In this document: positions 25,470-34,016 of the stretch, piece by piece
How positions within the stretch are numbered: position 1 is the first letter of the stretch
How the letters are laid out: each line of letters opens with the position of its first letter
Assembly: GCF_000426525.1 (NCBI RefSeq)
Contig: NZ_AUFN01000016.1
Location: 1 to 64,000 of the forward strand
Direction of reading: 5' to 3'
Source of the DNA: Nocardioides alkalitolerans DSM 16699
Lineage (GTDB): Bacteria; Actinomycetota; Actinomycetes; Propionibacteriales; Nocardioidaceae
DNA: 64,000 nt
Program-made: the position numbers and the translations under genes
Notes under the pieces: generated by a model
The model's database searches: none
Seen by the model: only the letters and a program-made list of their open reading frames with translations
Told to the model about the DNA's origin: nothing

Positions 25470-25802
25470 CCCGACGTCCGCCCGGGTGGCCGACCGGACC
25501 GCCGCGCCGTTCGGCTTCGCGCCCCTGACCGGCGACCTGCTCGCTCTGATCGACCATGGCGTCGGTCGTCCACCAGTCTCGGCTGCATCCTGCCCCGGAG
25601 TTCGACGACCGCCACCGGTTCGCGGCCCCGAGCGAGAGCCAGGTCGCCTTCTGCCTCGGTCACGTCCTGCACGCCGAGGCCCTCGAGGCGATCGCCGGAC
25701 GCACCGCGGCCCGGACCGACCAGCGGGTCCCCCCACCCCCACCCGTTCACCTGCTCGGCTGTCCAGCGACCCCGCAGCGGCCCACCATCCCAGGAGTTTC
25801 CA
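25470..25802. other. 333-bp gap without recognised gene
   Basis: Plus-strand translation gives a short non-random-looking stretch (EFDDRHRFAAPSESQ) that could be a gene relic, but nothing I can name. It ends with the RBS GGAG of the efflux-pump gene. Confidence 0.4.
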
Positions 25803-27443
25803 ATGTCCTTGCTGGTCACCACACCCGTCTCCCAGATGTCCGGGCCCTACGCCCGGCGCTGGTGGGCCCTTCTCGTGCTCTGCTTGAGCTTGCTGGTCAC
25901 CGTGATGGCGAACACCTCACTGGTCGTGGCTGCCCCTGACATGACCGCCGACCTCGGCCTGAGCAGTAGCGATCTGCAGTGGGTCGTCGACAGCTACACC
26001 GTTCCCTACGCGGCGCTCATGCTGGTGCTGGGATCTCTCGGGGACAAGTACAGCCGGCGTGGGGCGCTCGTGCTCGGCCTGCTGGTCTTCGCCGGCGGTT
26101 CGGTGATGGGGAGCATGGTCGACGAGACCTCGCTGGTCATCCTGGCGCGCGCGATCATGGGGGTAGGCGCCGCGGTCGTGATGCCGGCCACGTTGTCGCT
26201 GCTGGTCGCCACCTTCCCCCGTGGTGAGCGCATCAAGGCCATCACCATCTGGGCCGCGACGTCCGGGGTCGCCGTCGCCACCGGCCCACTGGTGTCCGGA
26301 TGGCTGCTGGAAGATCGCGGCTGGGCCTCGACCTTCCTGATCAACGTGCCGGTCGCCCTCCTGGCCGTGGTCGGCGCGCTCGCACTGGTGCCGCCGTCGA
26401 AGGCGGACGGCATGGGCCGCATCGACTACATCGGTGGCCTGCTGTCGATCGTGACCGTCGGTTCCTTGATCTATGTCGCCATCGAGGGCCCACACTCGGG
26501 GTGGAGCGCCGGACCCGTCGTCGCCGCCGTCGTCGCCGCGCTCGGCCTGGCTGCTTTCGTAGCGTGGGAGCTGCGACACCCCCACCCGATGCTGAACGTC
26601 CGGAAGTTCGCGCATCGACCGTTCACCGGCTCGGTGCTCGCCATCCTCTTCTTCTTCTTCGGCACGTTCGCCGTGCTGTACTACTCGACGCAGTTCCTGC
26701 AGTTCGTACTGGGCTACGACGCACTCGCCACTGGAGTCCGGCTGCTGCCGCTTGGCGGAGCCGTCTTCCTCGGGTCCATGGTGACCGGGAAGTTCACTCC
26801 GAAGCTGGGGGTGAGGACCATGGTCGTGACCGGCATGGTCTTTGGCACGGGCGCCATGGTCCTCCTGACGCAGATCGACGACGCGTCGACGTACGGCGAC
26901 TTCGTGGCACCGCTCATGATGCTGGGCTTCGCACTGGGGCTGAGCAGCGCGCCCGCGACCGACACGATCATGGGTTCCTTCCCCGAGTCCGAGCTGGGCG
27001 TCGGCGGGGGTGTCAACGACACGGCGCTCGAGCTGGGCGGGGCCCTGGGTATCGCTGTGCTGGGCTCGATCCTCGGCACTGCCTACCGGGACAAGCTGAC
27101 CGACCTCGCCGGCGACGGGCTCACGGCGGAGGCCATGGCGGTCGCAAAGGACTCGGTCGGTGGTGGCCTGGGCGTGGCAGGGCAGATCGCGCAGGACCCG
27201 GCGGCTGGCGCGGAGCAGGCCCAGGCCGTCCTGGAAGCCGTCCACCAAGCATTCGCCCACGGCGTCGCTCACACGAGCCTCGTCGGCGGAATCATCATGG
27301 GCGTGGGAACGCTGCTCGTCCTCGCGGTCCTCCCAGGCCGTCGCGGCTCCGCGCCCACCGACGTCGATCGCGACCCCCAGACGGTTACGACCCCGGCAAC
27401 CCCGACGGCGTCGGTAGGGAAGCACCTCGAGGGCGTCCACTAG
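25803..27443 (+). CDS. MFS multidrug efflux transporter, DHA2 (EmrB/QacA) type
   Basis: A 546-residue membrane protein with about 14 hydrophobic segments, the DHA2 topology. It has the WVVDSYTVPYAALML start of helix 2, GDKYSRR loop motif A and an ATLSLLVATFPRGER segment (motif C region). It would export hydrophobic drugs or dyes by proton antiport. GGAG precedes the ATG. It sits between an SDR and a flavoenzyme in the TetR-controlled cassette. A second pump of the same class is at 46038, in a separate dif-bounded cassette. Confidence 0.92.
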   Translation: MSLLVTTPVSQMSGPYARRWWALLVLCLSLLVTVMANTSLVVAAPDMTADLGLSSSDLQWVVDSYTVPYAALMLVLGSLGDKYSRRGALVLGLLVFAGGSVMGSMVDETSLVILARAIMGVGAAVVMPATLSLLVATFPRGERIKAITIWAATSGVAVATGPLVSGWLLEDRGWASTFLINVPVALLAVVGALALVPPSKADGMGRIDYIGGLLSIVTVGSLIYVAIEGPHSGWSAGPVVAAVVAALGLAAFVAWELRHPHPMLNVRKFAHRPFTGSVLAILFFFFGTFAVLYYSTQFLQFVLGYDALATGVRLLPLGGAVFLGSMVTGKFTPKLGVRTMVVTGMVFGTGAMVLLTQIDDASTYGDFVAPLMMLGFALGLSSAPATDTIMGSFPESELGVGGGVNDTALELGGALGIAVLGSILGTAYRDKLTDLAGDGLTAEAMAVAKDSVGGGLGVAGQIAQDPAAGAEQAQAVLEAVHQAFAHGVAHTSLVGGIIMGVGTLLVLAVLPGRRGSAPTDVDRDPQTVTTPATPTASVGKHLEGVH

Positions 27444-27512
27444 ACCCGCCGCCCCCACCCGCGAGCACCCGTCGACCGAACGCCGCCAGACCGAACGAAA
27501 GGACCCCTGACC

Positions 27513-28559
27513 ATGACCGACCTCACCACGCACAGCACGACGAACGCGACGAGCTACCCCGACCAGGGCGACGCGCTGGACGGGACGACCGTCGACGCGG
27601 TCGTGATCGGCGGGGGTGCCGCAGGGTTGAACGGTGCGCTGATCCTCGCCCGCTCCCGCCGATCGGTCGTCGTGATCGACAGCGGTTCCCCGCGCAACGC
27701 GCCGGCGGAGGCCGTGCACGGCCTGCTCGCCCTGGACGGGACCCCTCCGTCGGAGATCCTCCGACGCGGCCGGGACCACGTCCGTCAGTACGGCGGACGC
27801 GTCGTGTCCGGCGAGGTGGTCGCGGCCGAGCTCGCCGCCCCGTCGCCGGACGGGGACCTGCGCTTCACCGTCACCCTGGCCGACGGCGGCCGCATCTCGG
27901 CGCGCCGCGTCCTCGTGGCCACCGGCCTCACGGACGTGCTGCCGGAGGTGCCCGGGCTCGCCGAGCACTGGGGCCACAGCGTCGTGCACTGCCCCTACTG
28001 CCACGGCTGGGAGGTGCGCGACGAGCCCATCGGCATTCTGGCCACCGGCCCGGTGTCCGTCGCCCACGCGTTGCTCTTCCGTCAGCTGACCGACGACCTC
28101 GTCTACTTCGTGAACGGCATCGACCTCGACGACGACAGCCGCGTCCGGTTCGCCGCCCTCGGCATCCGCGTCGTCGACACCCCCGTCGAGCGGGTCGTCG
28201 ACGACGGTGACGGCGAGCTCGCGGGCCTGCGTCTGGCCGACGGAGAGGTCGTGGCCCGTCGGGTCGTCGCGATCGCCGCGCCGCTCCAGGCCCGCACCCA
28301 GGGCCTGGAGGGCCTGGGCCTGCCGGTGAGGGCCGTGCAGAACGTGGGCCACTCCTTCGCGTCCGGCGTGGCCGGCGCCACCGACGTGCCCGGTGTGTGG
28401 GTGGCCGGCAACGTCACCGAGCTGACCGCCCAGGTCGGGGCCTCCGCCGCCGCGGGCGCCCTCGCGGGCGCCAGCATCAACACCGATCTCGCGACCGCCG
28501 ACGCCGAGGCAGCCGTGCGGAGGGCTGCCGGTCGCAGCCCGCACGGGTCTGCCGGCTGA
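27513..28559 (+). CDS. Thioredoxin-reductase-like FAD/NAD(P) oxidoreductase
   Basis: A 348-residue flavoprotein of the thioredoxin-reductase-like group. It has an FAD-binding VVIGGGAAGLNGAL near residue 30, a redox HCPYCHGWE (CxxC) near 160, and a C-terminal FAD motif region with VPGVWVAGNV near 300. Residues after SGSPRNAPAEAVHG follow the pattern of small stand-alone enzymes related to holomycin/gliotoxin oxidases and TrxR. It probably reduces or oxidises a small thiol or quinone. An AAAGGA-type RBS precedes the ATG; it is 69 bp downstream of the pump and co-transcribed. The partner is unknown. Confidence 0.88.
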   Translation: MTDLTTHSTTNATSYPDQGDALDGTTVDAVVIGGGAAGLNGALILARSRRSVVVIDSGSPRNAPAEAVHGLLALDGTPPSEILRRGRDHVRQYGGRVVSGEVVAAELAAPSPDGDLRFTVTLADGGRISARRVLVATGLTDVLPEVPGLAEHWGHSVVHCPYCHGWEVRDEPIGILATGPVSVAHALLFRQLTDDLVYFVNGIDLDDDSRVRFAALGIRVVDTPVERVVDDGDGELAGLRLADGEVVARRVVAIAAPLQARTQGLEGLGLPVRAVQNVGHSFASGVAGATDVPGVWVAGNVTELTAQVGASAAAGALAGASINTDLATADAEAAVRRAAGRSPHGSAG

Positions 28560-28722
28560 CCGGTCGCGTCCACGATCAGCCCCCGCGCCCTCAGTCAACA
28601 GGCGCCGGGCGCGCTGGGTCGCTGCAGCTACCGGACGTGATCAGCGCCCAGCCATCCCGCCCAGACGGTGTCCATACGCCGAGGCGGTAGCGGCTTGGCG
28701 AGCTGCGGGGCGGGCGGGCCGC

Positions 28723-30195
28723 TCAGGCGCCCTGCACCCAAGGGTCGGCGGCCACGGGCTGGCCATCGTGTGATGCCACGGTGGCGAGATTCGCGAGCGT
28801 CTCGGGGTGCAGGAGCACGTGGGCCGCGTCGGCAGTGAGTAGTCCGGTGGCTACGGCGAGCTCTTGCACCGTGCCCTTTCCCGCGAGCGCACCCTCCGCG
28901 ATCTCTGCTGATCGGTTGTAGCCCAGGGTGGGTGTGAGTGCTGTTGCCAGCCCGGCGTTCCGGGCAACCTTGACGGCGACGCCTTGAAGGTCCACTGCCA
29001 AGTCGTCCACGCATAGGAGCCGCAGCGAGTCCATCGCGTTCGTGAGCCACGCGGCTCCTTGGAGCAGGCCGTGGCAGATGATGGGCTCGAAGGCGTTGAG
29101 CTGCAGCTGGCCGCCCTCCGCGGCCATGGTCACCGTCATGTCGGTGCCGACGACCCAGAACGCCACCTGGTTCACCATCTCGGGGATGACCGGGTTGACC
29201 TTGCCCGGCATAATGCTCGATCCGGCCTGTCGTGGGGGCAGCAAGAGTTCGCCGAGGCCGGCTTGTGGCCCCGACGACAGTAGACGCAGGTCGTTGGCGA
29301 TCTTTGACAGTTTCACCGCCAAGCGTTTCAGGACGCTGGATCCCTGCACGAAAGCGCCGGTATCGCTGGTCGCCGCCACGAGGTCGTGGGCCCGTACCAG
29401 CGGGAGCCCGGTGACGGCGGCTAGGTCGGGGACAACCCGTTGCGCGTACCCGGGGTCGGCAGTGATGCCGGTTCCGATGGCCGTGGCACCGAGGTTGACC
29501 TCGCACATCAGGCTTCGTACGTCGCGCAGTCTCGCGACCTCCTCGCGGAGGGTGATGGCAAAGGCGCCCAGCTCCTGACCTACCGTCATGGGGACGGCGT
29601 CCTGCAGTTGAGTGCGGCCCATCTTGGCCACGGTGCGGTACTGCGTCGCCTTTCTGGCGAAGGCGTCTGCGAGCGCTGTCACGGCGCTGCTGAGCTCGTC
29701 CGTGGCGAGCACGAACGCGATCCGCACCGCGGTGGGATAGACGTCGTTGGTGGACTGCGATCGGTTGACGTGGTCGATGGGGTGGAGCACGTCGTAGGCA
29801 CCGCGAGGCTGACCCAACAACTCGAGGGCTCGGTTGGCCAGCACCTCGTTGACATTCATGTTGGTCGAGGTGCCCGCGCCTCCCTGGACGACGTCGACCA
29901 CGAGCTGGTCGTCGAATCGGCCGCTACGCAGCTCACCCGCCGCTTGGAAGACGACGTCGTGGTGGGCGGCGGTGAGGAGGCCGATCCGCGCGTTCGCCCG
30001 TGTTGTGGCCATCTTGACCGCGCCCAGCGCAGCAACCAGGCCCCGGTGTCGCCCGACGGGGATGCCGCTGACGGTGAAGTTCTCAAGCGCCCGCGCGGTG
30101 TGTGCCCCCCAGTAGGCGTCGGCCGGTACGTCGATGGGGCCGAGGGAGTCGCGCTCGGTTCGCATGGGACCCTTGGGCCGCTCCGGGGCGGTCAC
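28723..30195 (-). CDS. aspA: Aspartate ammonia-lyase (aspartase)
   Basis: A 490-residue member of the fumarase/aspartase family, converting L-aspartate to fumarate and ammonia in the cytoplasm. The family signature GSSIMPGKVNP is near residue 323, the N-terminal GTSTNMNVNEV near 107, and NRSQSTNDVYPTA near 148 forms the second active-site block. Length matches AspA (about 470-480). It starts at GTG 30195, overlapping the M20 gene stop by four bases, and is the last gene of the amine-catabolism operon. Argininosuccinate lyase and class II fumarase are less likely by sequence, although a fumarase activity cannot be excluded from motifs alone. Its presence suggests that the pathway delivers aspartate. 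Confidence 0.88.
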   Translation of the reverse strand: MTAPERPKGPMRTERDSLGPIDVPADAYWGAHTARALENFTVSGIPVGRHRGLVAALGAVKMATTRANARIGLLTAAHHDVVFQAAGELRSGRFDDQLVVDVVQGGAGTSTNMNVNEVLANRALELLGQPRGAYDVLHPIDHVNRSQSTNDVYPTAVRIAFVLATDELSSAVTALADAFARKATQYRTVAKMGRTQLQDAVPMTVGQELGAFAITLREEVARLRDVRSLMCEVNLGATAIGTGITADPGYAQRVVPDLAAVTGLPLVRAHDLVAATSDTGAFVQGSSVLKRLAVKLSKIANDLRLLSSGPQAGLGELLLPPRQAGSSIMPGKVNPVIPEMVNQVAFWVVGTDMTVTMAAEGGQLQLNAFEPIICHGLLQGAAWLTNAMDSLRLLCVDDLAVDLQGVAVKVARNAGLATALTPTLGYNRSAEIAEGALAGKGTVQELAVATGLLTADAAHVLLHPETLANLATVASHDGQPVAADPWVQGA

Positions 30196-31346
30196 GTCCG
30201 AGCCGCCGCGACGTCGAGCGCCGTGTGGGCCAGTGCGGTCGCAGCGTCGGTGAGCGCGTGCTCAGCGGCCACCCCGACACAGTGCGCTGCAAACTCGGGC
30301 TGGTGGTTCGTGGCCGGCAGCGAACCGATTCCGATGTACGGGTGGATGGCCGGCACGACTTGCGAGACGTTGCCCATGTCTGTCGAGGCACGGTTCATTC
30401 GCGCGGCGGTGCTCCCGGTGGCGAAGGTGCGACCGAGCGCCTCGGCGTTGCGCCGGTAGGCCGACAGGGCGGCGTCGTCGGTGCGGAACTCGGCGTAGGG
30501 CTTGCTCTCGGGCACGATCTCCAGCTCGCACCCGGTGGCGTGGGCGCCGGCCTCGAAGCAGCGCCAGATGCGGGGCTCGACCTCGGCGAGCTCCTCGAGT
30601 GTCTCGGCGCGTACGTACCAGCGGCCCTCCGTGCGCGCCGGGATGGCGTTCGGTGCTGCGCCTCCGTGCGTCATCACCCCGTGCACGCGCACGCTCGGGG
30701 GCAGCTGCTGGCGCAGGAGGCCGACGGCCACCTGGGCGACGGTGAAGGCGTCGGCCGCGTTGATCCCCTGCTCGGGGTACGCCGCCGCGTGGGCGGAGCG
30801 TCCGGTGTAGGTGACGTGGGAGTGCGAGACTGCGAACGGCCTCGCCTCGGCGACGTCGACGGGCGCGGGATGCGCCATCATGGCGAGGTCGAGGTCCTGG
30901 AAGGCCCCACGGTCCAGTAGCTCGATCTTTCCGCCGCCGCCCTCCTCGGCGGGGGTGCCGACGACCTCGACCGTCAGACCGGCGCTGTCGGCCAGTGGCG
31001 CGAGGGCCCGGGCGGCACCGACGGTGATGGCGGCGATCAGGTTGTGCCCGCAGGCGTGTCCGAGTCCGGGAAGTGCGTCGTACTCCGCGCACAGGCCGAC
31101 CCGGAACGGCCCGGATCCGATCCGCGCGTGGAAGGCGGTGTCGAGTCCGAGGTACCCGGGGGTCACGGTGAACCCGGAGTCGGCGAGGGGCGCGGCGACC
31201 CACGCGGCGGCGCGGTGCTCCTCCCAGGCCGTCTCGGGGTTCGCGTGCAGTCTCTCGGAGAGCCCGACCAGCACGTCACGGTCTCGGTTGACCACCCGAG
31301 CGGCCTCGGCGCGGTCGGCGGGGCGGCCCGTCGGGTCGGTGGTCAT
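30192..31346 (-). CDS. M20-family amidohydrolase/peptidase
   Basis: A protein of about 384 residues of the M20D (AbgB/aminoacylase-like) group. It has metal ligands in AEYDALPGLGHACGHNL near residue 92, VGTPAEEGGGGK near 132 and SHSHVTYTGRSAHAAAYPEQG near 168 at the start of the lid domain. It would hydrolyse an N-acyl, N-carbamoyl or N-formyl amino acid. I use ATG 31346, which overlaps the DUF1028 stop (ATGA); a longer frame to 31430 would run into that gene. It lies between DUF1028 and aspartase, so an N-substituted aspartate is an attractive substrate (inference). Confidence 0.88.
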   Translation of the reverse strand: MTTDPTGRPADRAEAARVVNRDRDVLVGLSERLHANPETAWEEHRAAAWVAAPLADSGFTVTPGYLGLDTAFHARIGSGPFRVGLCAEYDALPGLGHACGHNLIAAITVGAARALAPLADSAGLTVEVVGTPAEEGGGGKIELLDRGAFQDLDLAMMAHPAPVDVAEARPFAVSHSHVTYTGRSAHAAAYPEQGINAADAFTVAQVAVGLLRQQLPPSVRVHGVMTHGGAAPNAIPARTEGRWYVRAETLEELAEVEPRIWRCFEAGAHATGCELEIVPESKPYAEFRTDDAALSAYRRNAEALGRTFATGSTAARMNRASTDMGNVSQVVPAIHPYIGIGSLPATNHQPEFAAHCVGVAAEHALTDAATALAHTALDVAAART

Positions 31347-32056
31347 CTGTCGTCTCCCGCAACGCCGTAGGAGGGGGAGGTGGCGGGGTCGAGGGCGCGC
31401 TGCACGTAGGCGTCTCGCTGGGGGAGCCACAGATCAAGCAGGTCGCTGAGGTCGGCGACCGGGGTGTCGCTCCAGTCGACACGTAGGTCCGTCTCGAGCC
31501 AGGGCGCGGTGCGTACGACTGCGAGACCCGCTGAGTGCACGGGACCGGCTTCACCGCCGGCCTGCAGCCCGGCAGCGAGCGAGGCGAGGAGCCGGCGTTC
31601 GAGCTCCAGCCCGCCGCCGCCAGTTGGGGAGCCGAGCGGGGGGTTGGTCTCGAGACCGGACCCGAACGCGTCGACCATGACGTCGACGACGACCGTGTCG
31701 GCTAGCATGTTGCCCGCGACGACCACCCCCACGCCCGTTCGCTGGTGGTGCGTGCCCAGCGTGTGGTTGCCCGAGAACGCCGCGGATCGCCCGTCGAGCC
31801 CGAGCACGGTGAGCTGTCGGTAGTCGATCCCCGGCACGGCGGAGGTGACCGCAGCGAGAGCTTCCTCAGCGCTGGCGCCGGCAGCGAGGCGGTCGAGGAG
31901 GGCGGAACCTAGCCGCGGGTCGGTGATGTTCTGGGACGTGGCGCCGCCGATGCCCGCCCGGAGGTGGACACAGCGCGCGGCGACCGCGGGGCTGGAGGAG
32001 GCGACCGCGACCCCGACACCGCCGCGACCGTCGGTCCCGAGCACGGAGAAGGTCAC
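31343..32056 (-). CDS. DUF1028-family putative Ntn-hydrolase
   Basis: A 237-residue protein starting VTFSVLGTDGRGGVGVAVAS with the conserved RCVHLRAGIGGATSQNITDPRLG block (about residues 28-50), diagnostic of DUF1028. Members have an Ntn-hydrolase-like fold and frequently sit next to M20 peptidases and RidA proteins. The reaction is unknown, but hydrolysis of an amide or imide bond is generally assumed. The GTG at 32056 overlaps the RidA stop by four bases. It is part of a six-gene operon with almost no intergenic DNA. Confidence 0.88.
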   Translation of the reverse strand: MTFSVLGTDGRGGVGVAVASSSPAVAARCVHLRAGIGGATSQNITDPRLGSALLDRLAAGASAEEALAAVTSAVPGIDYRQLTVLGLDGRSAAFSGNHTLGTHHQRTGVGVVVAGNMLADTVVVDVMVDAFGSGLETNPPLGSPTGGGGLELERRLLASLAAGLQAGGEAGPVHSAGLAVVRTAPWLETDLRVDWSDTPVADLSDLLDLWLPQRDAYVQRALDPATSPSYGVAGDDR

Positions 32057-32496
32057 GAGTCGTCTCCCGGGGAGACTGCGATCGCGTCGATCTCGACGAG
32101 CCACTCGGGTCGCGCCAAGGCGGTCACCACGAGCCCCGTCGAGATGGGGTGCACGCCCTTGGTCCACCGTCCCACGGCGTTGTAGACCGCCTCGCGGTAG
32201 CGCGGGTCCACGATGTAGATCGTCAGCTTGACGAGGTGCTCCAGCGCGCTGCCGGACTCTCGCAGGAGCAGGTCGATGTTGGCCATGGCTCGCTCTGCCT
32301 GTGCCTCCACGTCGCCGATGCCCACGGATTCGCTGGTGTCGAGGTCCTGCCCGATCTGACCGCGCACGTAGACGGTGTTGCCTGCGACCACCGCCTGGCA
32401 GAGGTCGTTGTCGAGGGTCTGCTCGGGGTAGGTGTCACGCGTGTTGAAGGGTCGGATGCGGCGGTGGCCGCCGACCACGATGGGGGGATTGGCCAT
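32053..32496 (-). CDS. RidA-family imine/enamine deaminase
   Basis: A 147-residue RidA (YjgF/YER057c) protein. It has NTVYVRGQIGQDLDT near residue 41, ERAMANIDLLLRESG near 69, KLTIYIVDPRYRE near 91 and a C-terminal PEWLVEIDAIAV with the conserved Glu. The family arginine that binds carboxylates is not in its canonical place in the short P-E-W-L segment, so the subgroup is uncertain. RidA enzymes hydrolyse reactive imines released by amine or amino-acid metabolism, which suits a cluster with an amine oxidase. The start is ATG 32496 with upstream purines. Confidence 0.85.
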   Translation of the reverse strand: MANPPIVVGGHRRIRPFNTRDTYPEQTLDNDLCQAVVAGNTVYVRGQIGQDLDTSESVGIGDVEAQAERAMANIDLLLRESGSALEHLVKLTIYIVDPRYREAVYNAVGRWTKGVHPISTGLVVTALARPEWLVEIDAIAVSPGDDS

Positions 32497-32525
32497 GGGG
32501 TCTTCCTGTCTGTGGGGGCGAGTCA

Positions 32526-34016
32526 TCAACCGTTGGCGAACCAGGTCGTCTTGAGCCCGGTGTAGTTGAGCAGGGCGTGGAGGGAGAGGTCGCGCCCGAA
32601 ACCTGACTGCTTGAAACCCCCGAAGGGCGTCGTCACGTCGAGGGCATCGACGGTGTTGACCGATACGGTGCCGGCGCGGAGCGCCGCCGCCACGCGATGC
32701 GCCTGTCGCAGGTCGTCCGACCAGACGGATGCGGCCAGACCGTAGAGCGAGGCGTTGGCCGTGGCAATGGCTTCTTCCTCTGAGCCGACCTCGACGATCG
32801 CCAGCACGGGACCGAAGACCTCCTCTTGGGCGAGGCGGTCGCGGGCGCCGATGCCGTCGATGACGGTAGGAGGCACGAACGCCGATGTCGCAGCCCCTGC
32901 GACGTGGAGCCCACCGGCCAGCAGGGTTCCTTCCTCGGCGCCGAGCTCGATGAAGTGGCGCACCCGGCGCGCGTGGGTCGCGCTGACCAGGGGGCCCATG
33001 CGGGTGGCTGGGTCGAGCGGGTCCCCCGGTGTCAGCGCGATGGCGCGTGCAACGACGCGCTCGACTAGTGCGTCCTTGATCGAGCTCTCGACGACGAGAC
33101 GCGAGTTGGCCGAGCAGACCTGGCCCTGGTTGCTGAAGATCCCGGCGCAGACTCCGTCGGCAACAGCGTCGAGATCCTCGACTCCGGCCAGTACGACGTT
33201 TGCGCTCTTGCCGCCGCACTCGAGCCAGACCGGTTTGATGTTCGACGCTGCGCTGTAGTGCAGGAACTGCCTTCCCACGGCCGTCGAGCCGGTGAAGGTG
33301 ACGACGTCGACGGCGGGGTGGGTGCCGAGAGCCCGGCCGACGATGTCGCCCGCACCCGGGAGCACCTGGAGCACCCCGTCCGGCAGGCCTGCTTCCGACG
33401 CGAGCTCGGCGAGCCGCAGCACCGAGAGCGGTGACTCCTCCGAGGGCTTGAGCACGACGGAGTTGCCCATCGCGAGCGCGGGAGCGATCTTCCACACCGC
33501 CGTCTCCAGCGGGTAGTTCCAGGGGATGATGGCAGCGACGACGCCGAGGGCCTCGCGGGTGACGATTGCGAGCTGGCCGTGTGCGGTCGGGGCGACCTCT
33601 CCGTAGATCTTGTCGACCGACTCGGCGTACCACTGCAGGATCGCGGCGGAGCCGGGCACGTCGATCGTGGTGGTGTCGGAGATGAGCTTGCCGGCGTCGA
33701 TGGTGTCGAGCACCGCGAGCTCATCGCCGTGGGCCCGGATGAGGTCAGCGAGCCGCAGCAGCACCGCCTTGCGGTGCGCTGGAGGGGTGCGGCTCCAGCG
33801 GCCGTCGTCGAAGGCCCGTCGGGCGGCGTCGACGGCCCGATCCACGTCAACGACCCCGGCCTCGGCCACTTCCGCGACGACCGCACCCGTTGCGGGGTTG
33901 ATGCTCGGGCGCCGCTCCTCGGATGCGCTGGGGCGGAAGGCACCGTCGATGAACAGATCGGTCCGTGGGCGCAGGACCGAGGAGAGGGACCTCCAGTGGT
34001 CAGCCGCGTGGGTCAT
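32526..34016 (-). CDS. NAD(P)-dependent aldehyde dehydrogenase
   Basis: A 496-residue ALDH of normal length. It has the cofactor loop FTGSTAVGRQ near residue 245, catalytic Glu in LECGGKSANVV near 266, catalytic Cys in NQGQVCSANSRL near 300, and the C-terminal TPFGGFKQSGFGRD motif. It oxidises an aldehyde to the acid, most likely the product of the copper amine oxidase encoded nearby. The ATG at 34016 overlaps the monooxygenase stop (ATGA). The exact aldehyde is unknown; sequence is closest to the betaine/aminobutyraldehyde-like class in general appearance. Confidence 0.93.
   Translation of the reverse strand: MTHAADHWRSLSSVLRPRTDLFIDGAFRPSASEERRPSINPATGAVVAEVAEAGVVDVDRAVDAARRAFDDGRWSRTPPAHRKAVLLRLADLIRAHGDELAVLDTIDAGKLISDTTTIDVPGSAAILQWYAESVDKIYGEVAPTAHGQLAIVTREALGVVAAIIPWNYPLETAVWKIAPALAMGNSVVLKPSEESPLSVLRLAELASEAGLPDGVLQVLPGAGDIVGRALGTHPAVDVVTFTGSTAVGRQFLHYSAASNIKPVWLECGGKSANVVLAGVEDLDAVADGVCAGIFSNQGQVCSANSRLVVESSIKDALVERVVARAIALTPGDPLDPATRMGPLVSATHARRVRHFIELGAEEGTLLAGGLHVAGAATSAFVPPTVIDGIGARDRLAQEEVFGPVLAIVEVGSEEEAIATANASLYGLAASVWSDDLRQAHRVAAALRAGTVSVNTVDALDVTTPFGGFKQSGFGRDLSLHALLNYTGLKTTWFANG

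Noticed and set aside
25917..28598. 893-residue minus-strand frame opposite the efflux pump and flavoenzyme
   Set aside because: It is antisense to two clearly recognised genes; high GC keeps the opposite frame open.
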